Made by a program: the position numbers and the translations under genes. Below the pieces are notes generated by a model. It saw nothing but the letters and a program-made list of their open reading frames with translations, was not told where the DNA came from and ran no database searches. Below, piece after piece: positions 8,115 through 16,678 of a stretch of DNA of 38,230 nt (the first letter of the stretch is position 1; the number at the start of each line of letters is the position of its first letter). Origin of the DNA: Candidatus Syntropharchaeum sp. (lineage in GTDB: Archaea; Halobacteriota; Syntropharchaeia; Syntropharchaeales; Syntropharchaeaceae); contig JAOQII010000015.1 in NCBI GenBank assembly GCA_026134025.1, positions 1-38,230 of the forward strand, given 5' to 3'.

Positions 8115-9062
8115 ATGTCAGAAGAACTAAATCTGATATGGCTTGAGGGGCAGGATTGTGCAGGTTGTACGATCTCGATCAAACAGGCGAGTAATCCAAC
8201 GCTGATTGACGTGATAACCGGGGCTATTCCAGGACTTGAGGGGTTAAAACTCGCATACCATCCAACACTCATGTTTGAATGGGGAGAAGATGCTTCAAAG
8301 GTTTTGGTTGATGCAATGGATGGAAAGTATGATCCATTTGGACTTATTCTGGAAGGGGCTATTCCTGATGAGAAGAAGGCAGGTCCTGGCGCGTATTGTG
8401 TAATTGGAGAGTACGATGGTGAGCTTTTGAAACTGAACGATGTCATCGACGCGCTTTCGAAGCGATGTGCTGCTGCTGTTGCGATAGGCACATGTGCATC
8501 CTATGGGGGTATTCCACATGGAAGTCCAAATCCAACTGGAGCAAAAGGGTTGCTTGAGTATCTGGGAAAAGATTGGAGGGGAGGACTTGGTTTTCCCTTA
8601 ATCTGTATTCCGGGTTGCCCACCACGGCCTGATAACATCATCAATTTAGTGGGGCATGGCGTCCTTGCGATAAGAGGGGTTGCTCCACCGCCTGTGCTTG
8701 ACGACTGGCATAGACCGGTATACCTGTATGGAGCCACGGCTCATGAACACTGTCCGATATGTGGGTATTATTCGGAGGGGATAGCTCCACATAAGTTTGG
8801 TGAGACAGGGTGTCTCGGTGCACTTGGATGTAAGGGTATAATGACCCACTGTAATGCATCGGCTACGTGGATGGATGGGTATGGAGGGTGTACACACATA
8901 GGTGCCCCCTGCTTCGGATGTGCTGACCCGTACTTTCCTGACCCACCAACGTCACCATTCTTTGCAAAAGCACCTGCCACGCCATTCATAGTAGATACGC
9001 TGAAGGGTATGATCGGGCACATGAAGATGGGTCTTGGAAGGCTGTCAAGGAGGAAGATCTGA
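8115..9062 (+). CDS. [NiFe] hydrogenase small (iron-sulfur) subunit
   Basis: This subunit carries electrons from the Ni-Fe site through three FeS clusters. The 315-residue protein has GQDCAGCT at residues 12-19 (first two proximal-cluster cysteines), GTCASYGG and PGCPPRP (remaining proximal ligands), then HEHCPICGYY, GCLGALGCKG, THCNA, GGCTHIGAPCFGC (distal and medial clusters). Spacing fits group 1-like enzymes. It starts directly at the cluster domain. TGA at 8106-8108 closes the frame upstream, so there is no Tat signal peptide, and no C-terminal membrane helix is seen. GGAGGTG at 8101-8107 supports the start. Its stop overlaps the large-subunit start (TGATG). Confidence 0.93.
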   Translation: MSEELNLIWLEGQDCAGCTISIKQASNPTLIDVITGAIPGLEGLKLAYHPTLMFEWGEDASKVLVDAMDGKYDPFGLILEGAIPDEKKAGPGAYCVIGEYDGELLKLNDVIDALSKRCAAAVAIGTCASYGGIPHGSPNPTGAKGLLEYLGKDWRGGLGFPLICIPGCPPRPDNIINLVGHGVLAIRGVAPPPVLDDWHRPVYLYGATAHEHCPICGYYSEGIAPHKFGETGCLGALGCKGIMTHCNASATWMDGYGGCTHIGAPCFGCADPYFPDPPTSPFFAKAPATPFIVDTLKGMIGHMKMGLGRLSRRKI

Positions 9063-10798
9063 TGCGAGAGATAACGATAGAACCTGTAACAAGGATAGAA
9101 GGGCATCTCGGCATCCATGCCAGTATCGATACAGACAATAGGATCGTGAAAGACGCCCATGCTGCCGGTGCGATGTTCAGGGGGTTTGAGTTGATTCTTC
9201 AGGGGAGGGAGCCGTCAGAGGCGGTTATGATAACTCAGCGTGCCTGTGGGGTCTGTCCTGTTCCTCATGCTACCGCATCGGTGATGGCTATTGACCAGAC
9301 GTATGGTATCTCACCTCCACCGATGGGAGTTGCGATAAGAAACCTCGTACATGGTGCAGAGCAGTTATACGATGCTGAGGTCGGGGTTGTAAACCTCGAG
9401 GGACCTGATTACAGTGAACATGCTGTCAAGATCTTCAATCCCGACTGGTGGGATGAGGCAGAACAGACCCGGGCTGAACGGGCAGACATCCATGGATTCA
9501 AGACGATCGCAGAGATTATGAGTGCGCTGAACCCGATGGAGGGGGAGCTTTATCTCAGATCTCTTCTTGTCCAGAAGGCAGGCCATAACATGGCTGCAAT
9601 CTTTGGTGCAAAGCACCCACATGTCCATTCTTTCGTACCCGGTGGTGTTGCAAAGATCGACCTCTCCCCATCGGATATCGAGTTCTACCTGACACTCCTC
9701 ATGCACCATGTCGCATTTACAAAGGAACTTGTTACAGCAAGTGATGATCTTCTGGATTTTGTCCTTGCCCAGGGCTATGAGAAGGTAGGAGAGCGTCCCG
9801 TAAACTTTGCATCAGGTGGTGCCTTTGATGACCCTGAAGGCTATTCTGCGGTTTACGATGAGATGACGGAGTGGGGAAGAAAACGGATGGTCTCACCTGG
9901 AATAATGCTTGATGGCGAGCTTGTTACAACAGACCTTGTTGAACTCAATGTTGGGGTGAAAGAATATACCGGAAGTGGCTGGTACAGCGATGACTGGGAA
10001 GCAGATGTTGAGACAGATCCTGCAGGAAACAGGATATCAAAGGAGCATCCATGGAATAAACGGACCCAACCAAAGCCGGCTAATTATGGAAGATGGGATG
10101 ATGCTTACACCTGGGTCACATCCCCAAGATGGTGGAACTGGAGGGGTGATGGAAGAGACCATGTGATAGAAGCGGGACCACTTGCAAGGATGTGGATTAC
10201 CGCAAAGGCAGGAATTGCCCCAGGATCAACAGGAAACAGTCTCAAGTTTGAACTACCTGAAGCTCTAATTCCAGGCTTCAAGTATTCAGATAAGATGGAG
10301 TTTGAGTGGAAGATACCCAGGATGCCAAATGCGATTGAGAGGATCAGAGCAAGGGCATACTATCACGCGTATGCAGCCTCATGCATGCTTGAGATGGTGA
10401 TGAAGGCACTTGACCTTCTAAAGGCCGGGAAAGCGGATGTCTGGAATGAATACACTCGACCAAAAGAGGGCATCGGTTATGGCGTAACAGAGGCGATGCG
10501 AGGAATGGTCTCCCACTGGTGTGTGATGAAGAAAGGACTCATCCATAATTATCAGTATCAGGCTCCAACCACCTGGAACGCATCGGGAAAAGATGCTAAT
10601 GGAAAACCAGGACCTTACGAGGAGGCAATAATCGACTCACCAATAACAGAAACAGGAGAATCAGAGGAATGGAAGGGAATTGACATTGTTCGGGTTGTCA
10701 GAAGCTTTGATCCGTGCCTTGGTTGTGCAATCCATGTCCATATGGGGGATAGGACAAGGGAACATGAGTTACTTCCTTTTGCCCTGCCTCTGAAGTAG
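9062..10798 (+). CDS. [NiFe] hydrogenase large (catalytic) subunit
   Basis: This subunit holds the Ni-Fe(CN)2CO site that splits or makes H2. The 578-residue protein has the L1 motif RACGVCPVPH (C62, C65) and the L2 motif SFDPCLGCAIH near the C-terminus (C552, C555), so all four metal-binding cysteines are present. A 20-residue tail follows the final His of L2, as in precursors cleaved by a maturation protease. The middle segment with VTSPRWWNW and EAGPLARM, and the overall length, resemble group 1 uptake hydrogenases rather than F420-linked group 3 enzymes. Its last 30 bases overlap the opposing protease gene (10769-11242). No cytochrome b gene adjoins it, so the electron partner is unknown. 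Confidence 0.95.
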   Translation: MREITIEPVTRIEGHLGIHASIDTDNRIVKDAHAAGAMFRGFELILQGREPSEAVMITQRACGVCPVPHATASVMAIDQTYGISPPPMGVAIRNLVHGAEQLYDAEVGVVNLEGPDYSEHAVKIFNPDWWDEAEQTRAERADIHGFKTIAEIMSALNPMEGELYLRSLLVQKAGHNMAAIFGAKHPHVHSFVPGGVAKIDLSPSDIEFYLTLLMHHVAFTKELVTASDDLLDFVLAQGYEKVGERPVNFASGGAFDDPEGYSAVYDEMTEWGRKRMVSPGIMLDGELVTTDLVELNVGVKEYTGSGWYSDDWEADVETDPAGNRISKEHPWNKRTQPKPANYGRWDDAYTWVTSPRWWNWRGDGRDHVIEAGPLARMWITAKAGIAPGSTGNSLKFELPEALIPGFKYSDKMEFEWKIPRMPNAIERIRARAYYHAYAASCMLEMVMKALDLLKAGKADVWNEYTRPKEGIGYGVTEAMRGMVSHWCVMKKGLIHNYQYQAPTTWNASGKDANGKPGPYEEAIIDSPITETGESEEWKGIDIVRVVRSFDPCLGCAIHVHMGDRTREHELLPFALPLK

Positions 10799-11242
10799 TT
10801 CAAGGGTCAGATCGACGGCAGCATCAATAGATCCATCGACCTCTGGGCTTAGCCCCTCTCCGAGCTTGATCTCGTTAATCTCACACCCTATTACAAAGAC
10901 ATTGGGTGGAAGCATCCCGATCTTATCGGCAAACAGGATAAGTTCCTTCATACCAGCGTCGTGTATGTTGATGAGGGAAATATCGGGGTTCATCCCTCTT
11001 TCGATCTTTTCGCAGTAGATCGTTCCAGGTTCATCTCCCAGCTTAAAAGCATCGATGAAGATGACCATCTCGTAGTCCTCGAGGTCAGGTGCGAGTGTTA
11101 TCCCACACAACCCCACATCCCTTGCTTCAACATCCTCCGGCAACCCTCTCTCCAGCAACGTCTCAACAACCTTTGGACCAAAGCCGTCATCCCCCATATA
11201 TTTATTCCCGATACCTGCTACAAGGGTTCGCAACCCTGACAC
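10769..11242 (-). CDS. Hydrogenase maturation protease (HyaD/HycI family)
   Basis: This endopeptidase removes the C-terminal tail of the large subunit after nickel insertion. The 157-residue protein starts LVAGIGNKYMGDDGFGPKV, the family's GN...DDGxG motif whose acidic residue senses nickel. The second acidic residue is in FIDAFKLG and the His in INIHDAG, the three conserved metal-contacting positions. The start is GTG at 11242, overlapping the end of the Mrp-type HypB gene by 25 nt. Its own last 30 bases overlap the convergent large-subunit gene, so it sits directly against its likely substrate gene. Confidence 0.92.
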   Translation of the reverse strand: MSGLRTLVAGIGNKYMGDDGFGPKVVETLLERGLPEDVEARDVGLCGITLAPDLEDYEMVIFIDAFKLGDEPGTIYCEKIERGMNPDISLINIHDAGMKELILFADKIGMLPPNVFVIGCEINEIKLGEGLSPEVDGSIDAAVDLTLELLQRQGKRK

Positions 11243-11952
11243 CTCTTCACGATCTCATCCATCCTCTTCCCAAATCCTGATTTAAGAAGTCCATCTGGAT
11301 CGCCGATAAAATCCTCAACGTCCTCAAAGAAGGGCATCTCACCGATTATCGGTATATCAACCTCAAGCATACCCACAATGGATCTCTCATCCCTTTTCAT
11401 ATTCTCTATGAGCCCGATAATCGGAAGATCGAGTTCCTGTAGCAGATCGATGATCTTTTTTACCGTCTCGAAAGCAAGTATCGAGGGGGTTGCTACAATC
11501 AGAAACTCAGGTCGCTTCATCCACCTTATGAGATCCATCATCGCATCCCCTATCCCAGGGGGCATATCTATGATCAGAAAGTCAAGTTCCCCCCATATCG
11601 TATTTGCAAGGAGTTCAAGCATCGAATTTGAGATATCAACTCCTCTAAGTGGTAATGGCTTATTTCCTGTGAAGTAGACAATGCTCATGAAAGAGAGACC
11701 ATGGATAGTACCTGGTAAGATCCCTTTATCCTCTTCTGGAGGTGCAATTTCTGCCCCAAGAATCAGGTGTGCAGACGGGGATGACAGGTCAAGATCGAGA
11801 AGTCCGACTTTATAACCTGATTTTGCAAGTGTCAACGCAAGAACAGCGGCGTTCAGGCTCTTGCCAATCCCCCCTTTTCCACCGGAGACGGCTATCAACC
11901 TCTTTATCCCACTGAGTCTCCTATCAACGATGTTTAATCTCGGATCCATCAT
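11218..11952 (-). CDS. Mrp/MinD-type ATPase, probable HypB substitute (mmrHypB)
   Basis: The 244-residue P-loop ATPase has a deviant Walker A SGGKGGIGKS near residue 25, the switch LLDLDLSSPS, and LDFLIIDMPPGIGD. These are Mrp/NBP35/MinD features, not those of the classical GTPase HypB. In Thermococcus, a Mrp/MinD-type protein of similar length encoded with HypA replaces HypB in nickel delivery to hydrogenase. Here the gene lies between hypA (TAATG overlap) and the hydrogenase protease (25-nt overlap), so the same role is inferred. The C-terminal CQGCEPL gives a terminal CxxC; its codons fall inside the overlap with the protease gene. A general FeS-cluster carrier is the alternative. The start may be 11952 or 11949. 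Confidence 0.85.
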   Translation of the reverse strand: MMDPRLNIVDRRLSGIKRLIAVSGGKGGIGKSLNAAVLALTLAKSGYKVGLLDLDLSSPSAHLILGAEIAPPEEDKGILPGTIHGLSFMSIVYFTGNKPLPLRGVDISNSMLELLANTIWGELDFLIIDMPPGIGDAMMDLIRWMKRPEFLIVATPSILAFETVKKIIDLLQELDLPIIGLIENMKRDERSIVGMLEVDIPIIGEMPFFEDVEDFIGDPDGLLKSGFGKRMDEIVKRCQGCEPL

Positions 11953-12368
11953 TATTCCTTAGTTCTTCCTTTTATTGAGGCTATGCTGACACCTCTCCCT
12001 TTAATCAACTCAAAGTCAGGGCTCCTGCAAGATGGACAGCGGATGTAGACGTGTGAGACCTCGGGACAGACGTGAATCGCTTCATATTCATCCGCATCAA
12101 GTTTCAGCTCATCAAAATTCCACTCATCTCCACAGATGCGGCACTTAAATACGCCTTTTTCAATTTCCATTCTAATTTTTGCGTTCTGTAGCAATTTCGG
12201 ATTCTCCACCTTCCTGATCTCCTCAAGCGCAAACTCAAATACTTCCTTCTCTATCTGCTGTAATTCGCCTATATTGATCCTGACCTCTGTAACCTCATCC
12301 AGTCCTGCTTTCACCGACTCCGCAAGAACAGTCTCGATCACCGCCTCTGCTACAGACCATTCATGCAA
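11952..12368 (-). CDS. hypA: Hydrogenase nickel-incorporation protein HypA
   Basis: HypA hands nickel to the hydrogenase large subunit. The 138-residue protein starts MHEWSVAEAVI, and the Met1-His2-Glu3 amino terminus is the nickel site. The zinc site is CRICG paired with CPSC, with a long insert between the two pairs, as in archaeal HypA. The start codon is TTG at 12368. This choice is well supported because it gives the obligatory MHE terminus, and because GGAG, which overlaps the purF stop, lies 5 nt upstream. The ATG inside the next codons is out of frame. It follows purF by 5 nt and leads into the Mrp-type ATPase by a TAATG overlap. Confidence 0.95.
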   Translation of the reverse strand: MHEWSVAEAVIETVLAESVKAGLDEVTEVRINIGELQQIEKEVFEFALEEIRKVENPKLLQNAKIRMEIEKGVFKCRICGDEWNFDELKLDADEYEAIHVCPEVSHVYIRCPSCRSPDFELIKGRGVSIASIKGRTKE

Positions 12369-12373
12369 TCACA

Positions 12374-13789
12374 TCACTCCTGAAACTGCGTAAGCCTCAT
12401 CTGCCTGATAAAACATCTCTCACCAGGAATCTCAAGCGGATAGATACCTGTCAGACATCCAAGGCACAGGTCCTCTCTCTTCTCCCCCACCGCATCGATC
12501 AACCCATCTATGCTGAGATACCCGATCGAATCGAGGTTCAAGAGATCTCTTATATCGTCCAGAGATCTGTTTGAAGCGATAAGCTCCTCTCTTGTTGACA
12601 TGTCTATCCCGAGATAGCAGGGTGCGATGATTGGGGGACTTCCGATGCGAAGGTGAACCTCCCGAGCACCTCCAGCTCTCAGGTTATCAACGATCCTGCG
12701 AGATGTGGTGCCTCTCACGATCGAGTCATCTACGAGGATAATTCGTTTACCTTCAACATTGGGCTTTACAACGTTGAGTTTGAGCCTGACAGAGACCTCT
12801 CTTGTCTTCTGTTGTGGCATGATAAAAGTCCTGCCAAGATAGCGGTTCTTGATAAGCCCTTCAAGGTAGGGAATATTGGATTCTGCGGCATACCCTATCG
12901 CGAACGTGACCCCTGAATCAGGAACCGGGGATACTATATCGGCATCAACCCGGCACTCTCTGGATAAGCTCTCACCGATCTTCTTCCTGATATCATAGAC
13001 CAGATGTCCGTTCATCACCGAATCCGGTCTTGCAAAGTAGATATACTCGAATACGCAGTGTGCGGTGTTTTTAGCGCGTTGAAGCCGATGAGTCTCAAGC
13101 TCGCCATTTTTTATCATCACAACTTCACCGGGCTCGATATCGCGTATGAGTTCTCCGTCCATCGCATCGATCGCAACCGACTCTGACGCGATGATATATC
13201 CACCATCTAATTCTCCGATCACAAGGGGTTTAATCCCGAACGGATCTCTAACACCGATTAAAAGATCATTTATAAGGATTACAAGCGAGTATGATCCCTC
13301 AAGCTGCCTTGAGGTCGTTCTTATCGCATTAACAGGATCCTGGCGCAGAAGTTCCTTAACAAGCAGGTATGCGATAAGTTCGGTGTCTGTTGTTGAGACA
13401 AAGGTCGCACCGCTCTTTTCAAGAGAACTTCTTAAGACTTCGGAGTTTATGAGATTACCGTTGTGGGCGATCGCAAGCATTCCATCCTTGAATTTTATCG
13501 TGAAGGGCTGCCCGTTCTCAATTGATGATTTGCCTGTGGTTGAGTATCTGACGTGCCCTATCCCAACCTCTCCCCTGAGATCACTCAGCATCTTCTCACC
13601 AAAAACCTCAGGAACAAGTCCCATCTCTTTGAATGACCTTATAAAACGCCCATCCCATGTTGCAATCCCTGCAGACTCCTGTCCTCGGTGTTGCAGGGCA
13701 TAAAGTGCAAAGAATAAAGGGTATGAAACCTGTTGCCCTGCAAGGGCAATCCCTGCAATGCCGCATTCCTCTTTCAAAGTCTTCGACAC
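12374..13789 (-). CDS. purF: Amidophosphoribosyltransferase
   Basis: PurF makes phosphoribosylamine from PRPP and glutamine, the first step of purine synthesis. The 471-residue protein has a short propeptide (MSKTLKEE) before CGIAGI, where the Cys becomes the N-terminal glutaminase nucleophile. The PRPP loop is RIILVDDSIVRGTTS. Four cysteines match the 4Fe-4S ligands of the Bacillus-type enzyme (HCVFEYIYF, APCYLGIDM, EDLCLGCLTG). The start is GTG at 13789 with GAGAG just upstream. It heads an operon with hypA, mmrHypB and the hydrogenase protease, an unusual pairing of purine synthesis with hydrogenase maturation. Confidence 0.97.
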   Translation of the reverse strand: MSKTLKEECGIAGIALAGQQVSYPLFFALYALQHRGQESAGIATWDGRFIRSFKEMGLVPEVFGEKMLSDLRGEVGIGHVRYSTTGKSSIENGQPFTIKFKDGMLAIAHNGNLINSEVLRSSLEKSGATFVSTTDTELIAYLLVKELLRQDPVNAIRTTSRQLEGSYSLVILINDLLIGVRDPFGIKPLVIGELDGGYIIASESVAIDAMDGELIRDIEPGEVVMIKNGELETHRLQRAKNTAHCVFEYIYFARPDSVMNGHLVYDIRKKIGESLSRECRVDADIVSPVPDSGVTFAIGYAAESNIPYLEGLIKNRYLGRTFIMPQQKTREVSVRLKLNVVKPNVEGKRIILVDDSIVRGTTSRRIVDNLRAGGAREVHLRIGSPPIIAPCYLGIDMSTREELIASNRSLDDIRDLLNLDSIGYLSIDGLIDAVGEKREDLCLGCLTGIYPLEIPGERCFIRQMRLTQFQE

Positions 13790-13867
13790 CTCTCACAACC
13801 ATCGAGGTTAATATTTATCTCGGGGAGGTTGTTAAAAAGGTTTTGGAGTTGCAGACACATATGTAGC

Positions 13868-13895
13868 ATCCCAAAATAACCTCACACTCCAACAG
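13868..13895 (-). repeat. 28-bp repeat, copy 2 (inverted copy at 7863-7890)
   Basis: It is perfectly complementary to 7863-7890 over 28 bases, and the match ends sharply. It lies about 80 bp upstream of purF on the purF strand and just before a plus-strand transposase-like frame at 13905. The best reading is the end of an insertion sequence whose body has decayed. Confidence 0.75.
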
Positions 13896-13904
13896 GATCG
13901 CCAT

Positions 13905-14082
13905 GTGAGAAAGCTAACGAAGAGGGAGATACTGAGAATGGTCAAAACGAACCCATCAGATAATCAAAGAGTTCTATAATCTGCTGTGCCATCCCCAAAA
14001 TCATTTCCCCATAACTTTTTTGGTGTTTCTTTACCTCCTATCCCTTGACCTCTCCTCAATCGAGATTCTCTGGATGAAAGCA
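13905..14082 (+). pseudogene. Decayed transposase fragments
   Basis: GTG 13905 opens VRKLTKREILRMVKTNPSDN, which resembles an N-terminal helix of a transposase, and stops at TAA 13977-13979; a neighbouring frame continues with THQIIKEFYNLL. Further on, VSLPPIP (14025-14045) and, after a one-base frame change, DLSSIEILWMKA (14047-14082) together recall the LPPYSPDLNPIE signature of IS630 transposases. Stops and frame changes show it is inactive. It fills part of the 477-bp gap between purF and polB. Confidence 0.55.
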
Positions 14083-14105
14083 CATAACACCCATGGGGAT
14101 GGAAA

Positions 14106-14261
14106 ATGTCCAAAGACAAAAGCAGAAAAGAGTGGGTGGATGACGGGCGTACGCCTCATCGTGAGCATGTGCTCATCGAAAAGATCATCGGCACATTCAG
14201 GTCAACGAATTTTGAAGTGTTTCGCCGACGGAAGATGATAGCAGCAGATCAAAACCCGTAA
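14106..14261 (+). CDS. Small ORF of unknown function, probably part of the mobile-element relic
   Basis: ATG 14106 gives 51 residues (MSKDKSRKEWVDDGRTPHRE..., ending FRRRKMIAADQNP) and stops at 14259-14261, 6 bp short of the end of the convergent polB gene. It has no clear ribosome-binding site. The basic, transposase-like composition and its place after the IS630 signature suggest a leftover coding piece rather than an independent gene. I do not recognise a family. Confidence 0.3.
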   Translation: MSKDKSRKEWVDDGRTPHREHVLIEKIIGTFRSTNFEVFRRRKMIAADQNP

Positions 14262-14266
14262 CCCTC

Positions 14267-16675
14267 TCAGAAAAACCCTTCCAGCCCAATCTGTTTCTTT
14301 CCAGACTTGATCTCACTCCATGACCAGCCCATCGCCTCAAGTATCCGCTCAATCGGATTTTTAATCGTCTTCTCAAGCATCATGTTCCAGTCTGGGACAA
14401 AGCCATCTGGGATCTGGTCTGCATACTCAAAACAGATCACATCGGTTTTCGGATAGCCCTCAGGAACCCTTGAGATATAGATCCGCTTCGGCTTACCTCC
14501 TTTACCAAAGTTCGTTCCAAGGTGGAGGTTTGCATATCTCGCACCCCGTATGTGGGCATCATCGGTCTCATAACTATCAAGTCGCTTCTGGATCCCACCT
14601 GGAATTCCAATATCATCAAATAAGAGCTCACCTCTTTCAAATTTGGCGATTACACCCCTCAAGAACTCCCCTATCTCGCCAAATTCCTCACCATCGATGA
14701 TCCGATTGATGACCTCGCGCTGAACATCCTTCGTGATCTTTGGAAAGTCACTCCGTTTGAACTCAAAACCCGTAATATCAAGCTGGTCTGTGAACTTCCC
14801 CTCCTTCCAGACGAGCCTGCCAGCGTAGCGTTTCTTACGCCCTGCCTGGAAGAACCGCGTATACACCTTCTCGAACTTGATCCTGAAATAGTGATGATCC
14901 ACGTTCAGCGTCTTTGCAAATTCATCATAACTCTCATTCACCCGACGCTCGATCTCATGCCCAATCTCGATCACCCTGGACAGATCCTTCCCACCACCGA
15001 TGGTTATCATGCAGGAGTCGGTATCACCATAGACGACCTCATATCCGAGATCCTCGATCACCGAGCGGGTGTGCTGGATGATTGCCCGTCCCACAGAGGT
15101 TGTGGCTGACGCGATATCGCGGTCATAGAGCCTGAATCTCGGATAACCGCTCACGCCATAGTATGAGTTGGTGATCACCTTGATCGCAGACTGTTGGAGG
15201 TCGTACTTTCGATACTCATCAGATCCGAATGGGTACTGATCCCGCAGTGCCTTCTTCTCATTCCTTGACTCGATGAGTTCCTTCAGGATCAACCTCGTAA
15301 GTCCATCGGGTGATTTCTTAAATCTCACACCGTTTGGAGCAACATTATCACCCTCCGGGGACTTTGTCTCAGGTGATGCGTTCAGGGTCATCATCGACAT
15401 CGGGTAGAGCGATGCAAGATCGAGGACGATGACATTCTCTCTGACGCCCTTAATCGGGCTTAAGACAACGGCACCCTCAAACTCACCCTTGAACTCACCC
15501 CGCTTAGATGGCAGGACGAATCGACCAAAGGACTTTCTCAGGACGTACGTATCGATCACCCTGGAAGAGTTGAGCGTATCCTCGATCGAACAGCCCGCAA
15601 AGTTTGCAATCTCCTTCGAGAACCCGATTATATCGTTCTTTCGATCGATCCCAACGCAGAGCTCGACGTCCTTACGGTTATACCTGATAAGCTCCGCTGG
15701 CTCATTCTCCCAGAGATCGCCGAGGCTTCCTGTGAAGTGGTGCTTATTCTCACCAAGCTCCTCTTCTGCGATCCAGTCAAGCCTGTAACTCTCCTTCTGT
15801 GTTGGCTGCATCTTCTTATAGCCATACAATAGATCAAAGAGTACCCTCCCCTTTATCATGGCTGGAGAAAATTGGCCCGATCTGTTTCTCACAATACCCT
15901 CTCTTGAGAGGGGTGATGGATCGATCCCGAGTGTCCTGAGCCTATCGAGAATATAGGGCATATCAAAATTCATAAAATTCCAGCCTGTCAGTATATCGGG
16001 ATCTTTCTCATCGATGTATGCAAGAAACGCCTCGAACATCTCCTCCTCAGATCGGTAATCAGAGGGCCAGATGAATATCCTGTACTCATCATCAAAGCTA
16101 TCCCACGCGGTTATACAGGTTACAGCGTCCCGTTCTGGCTGTGGAAAGCCGTTTCTGTCATCACACTCGATATCGATGATGCAGATACGGATTGGAACGT
16201 CAAGCTCCACAGGCTCAAGCTCATCGACATGTACCATCTTTTTGTCTGGAATCCTGACCCCGCTCTTTATCCCTGTGTCCACCATGAAACGGGTCGTAAA
16301 TAGAATATCAGCCTCAAAATGCCTGTGCCCTTCCCTCAGATCCTTAACATCAGATGGTTTTTTTGTTATGACCCGATAAACCTCTGTATCCCAGATCGTC
16401 CTGTAGTCGCATTTCTCAATATCTACCACTCGCGGATCATCCATCAGTTCACGAATTTCTGCCTCCTCTTTGGCTTCGATGTAAAAATAAGGTTGAAACC
16501 CATAGACATCTATCCGCCTGAACCTGCCCGCTTTATCCCTGCAATAGAGGTTTATCAGTGGGTATCCACCTTCATCAAGGCTGTAGCCGATCTGAGTAAT
16601 TCCAAACGCTAATGTATCCTGGAGATCGGAATCTGTTGCCTCATCTGGAAAGTACATATCAAGCGTGGTATTCAT
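14267..16675 (-). CDS. polB: Family B DNA polymerase (PolB)
   Basis: This is a replicative or repair DNA polymerase with 3'-5' proofreading. The 802-residue protein has Exo I IDIECDD (167-173), Exo II NFMNFDMPYI and Exo III YNRKDVEL. Polymerase motif A is DLASLYPMSMM, motif B KVITNSYYGVSGY, and motif C YGDTDS, with all catalytic aspartates present. The C-terminal KKQIGLEGFF matches a PIP box (QxxLxxFF) for binding PCNA. The start is ATG 16675, 3 nt after the stop of the CBS gene on the same strand. There is no Shine-Dalgarno sequence at this start, so translation may be coupled. It is the last gene of the tbp-led operon. Confidence 0.97.
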   Translation of the reverse strand: MNTTLDMYFPDEATDSDLQDTLAFGITQIGYSLDEGGYPLINLYCRDKAGRFRRIDVYGFQPYFYIEAKEEAEIRELMDDPRVVDIEKCDYRTIWDTEVYRVITKKPSDVKDLREGHRHFEADILFTTRFMVDTGIKSGVRIPDKKMVHVDELEPVELDVPIRICIIDIECDDRNGFPQPERDAVTCITAWDSFDDEYRIFIWPSDYRSEEEMFEAFLAYIDEKDPDILTGWNFMNFDMPYILDRLRTLGIDPSPLSREGIVRNRSGQFSPAMIKGRVLFDLLYGYKKMQPTQKESYRLDWIAEEELGENKHHFTGSLGDLWENEPAELIRYNRKDVELCVGIDRKNDIIGFSKEIANFAGCSIEDTLNSSRVIDTYVLRKSFGRFVLPSKRGEFKGEFEGAVVLSPIKGVRENVIVLDLASLYPMSMMTLNASPETKSPEGDNVAPNGVRFKKSPDGLTRLILKELIESRNEKKALRDQYPFGSDEYRKYDLQQSAIKVITNSYYGVSGYPRFRLYDRDIASATTSVGRAIIQHTRSVIEDLGYEVVYGDTDSCMITIGGGKDLSRVIEIGHEIERRVNESYDEFAKTLNVDHHYFRIKFEKVYTRFFQAGRKKRYAGRLVWKEGKFTDQLDITGFEFKRSDFPKITKDVQREVINRIIDGEEFGEIGEFLRGVIAKFERGELLFDDIGIPGGIQKRLDSYETDDAHIRGARYANLHLGTNFGKGGKPKRIYISRVPEGYPKTDVICFEYADQIPDGFVPDWNMMLEKTIKNPIERILEAMGWSWSEIKSGKKQIGLEGFF

Positions 16676-16678
16676 GAA

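Noticed and set aside
8036-8859. Antisense ORFs over the hydrogenase small-subunit gene
   Set aside because: They mirror the conserved FeS-subunit frame, have no start signals and show no family similarity.
14020-14238. A 72-codon ORF between purF and polB as a real gene
   Set aside because: Its recognisable part is a frame-shifted IS630 signature and the remainder shifts frame relative to a better 51-codon frame, so it is a relic.
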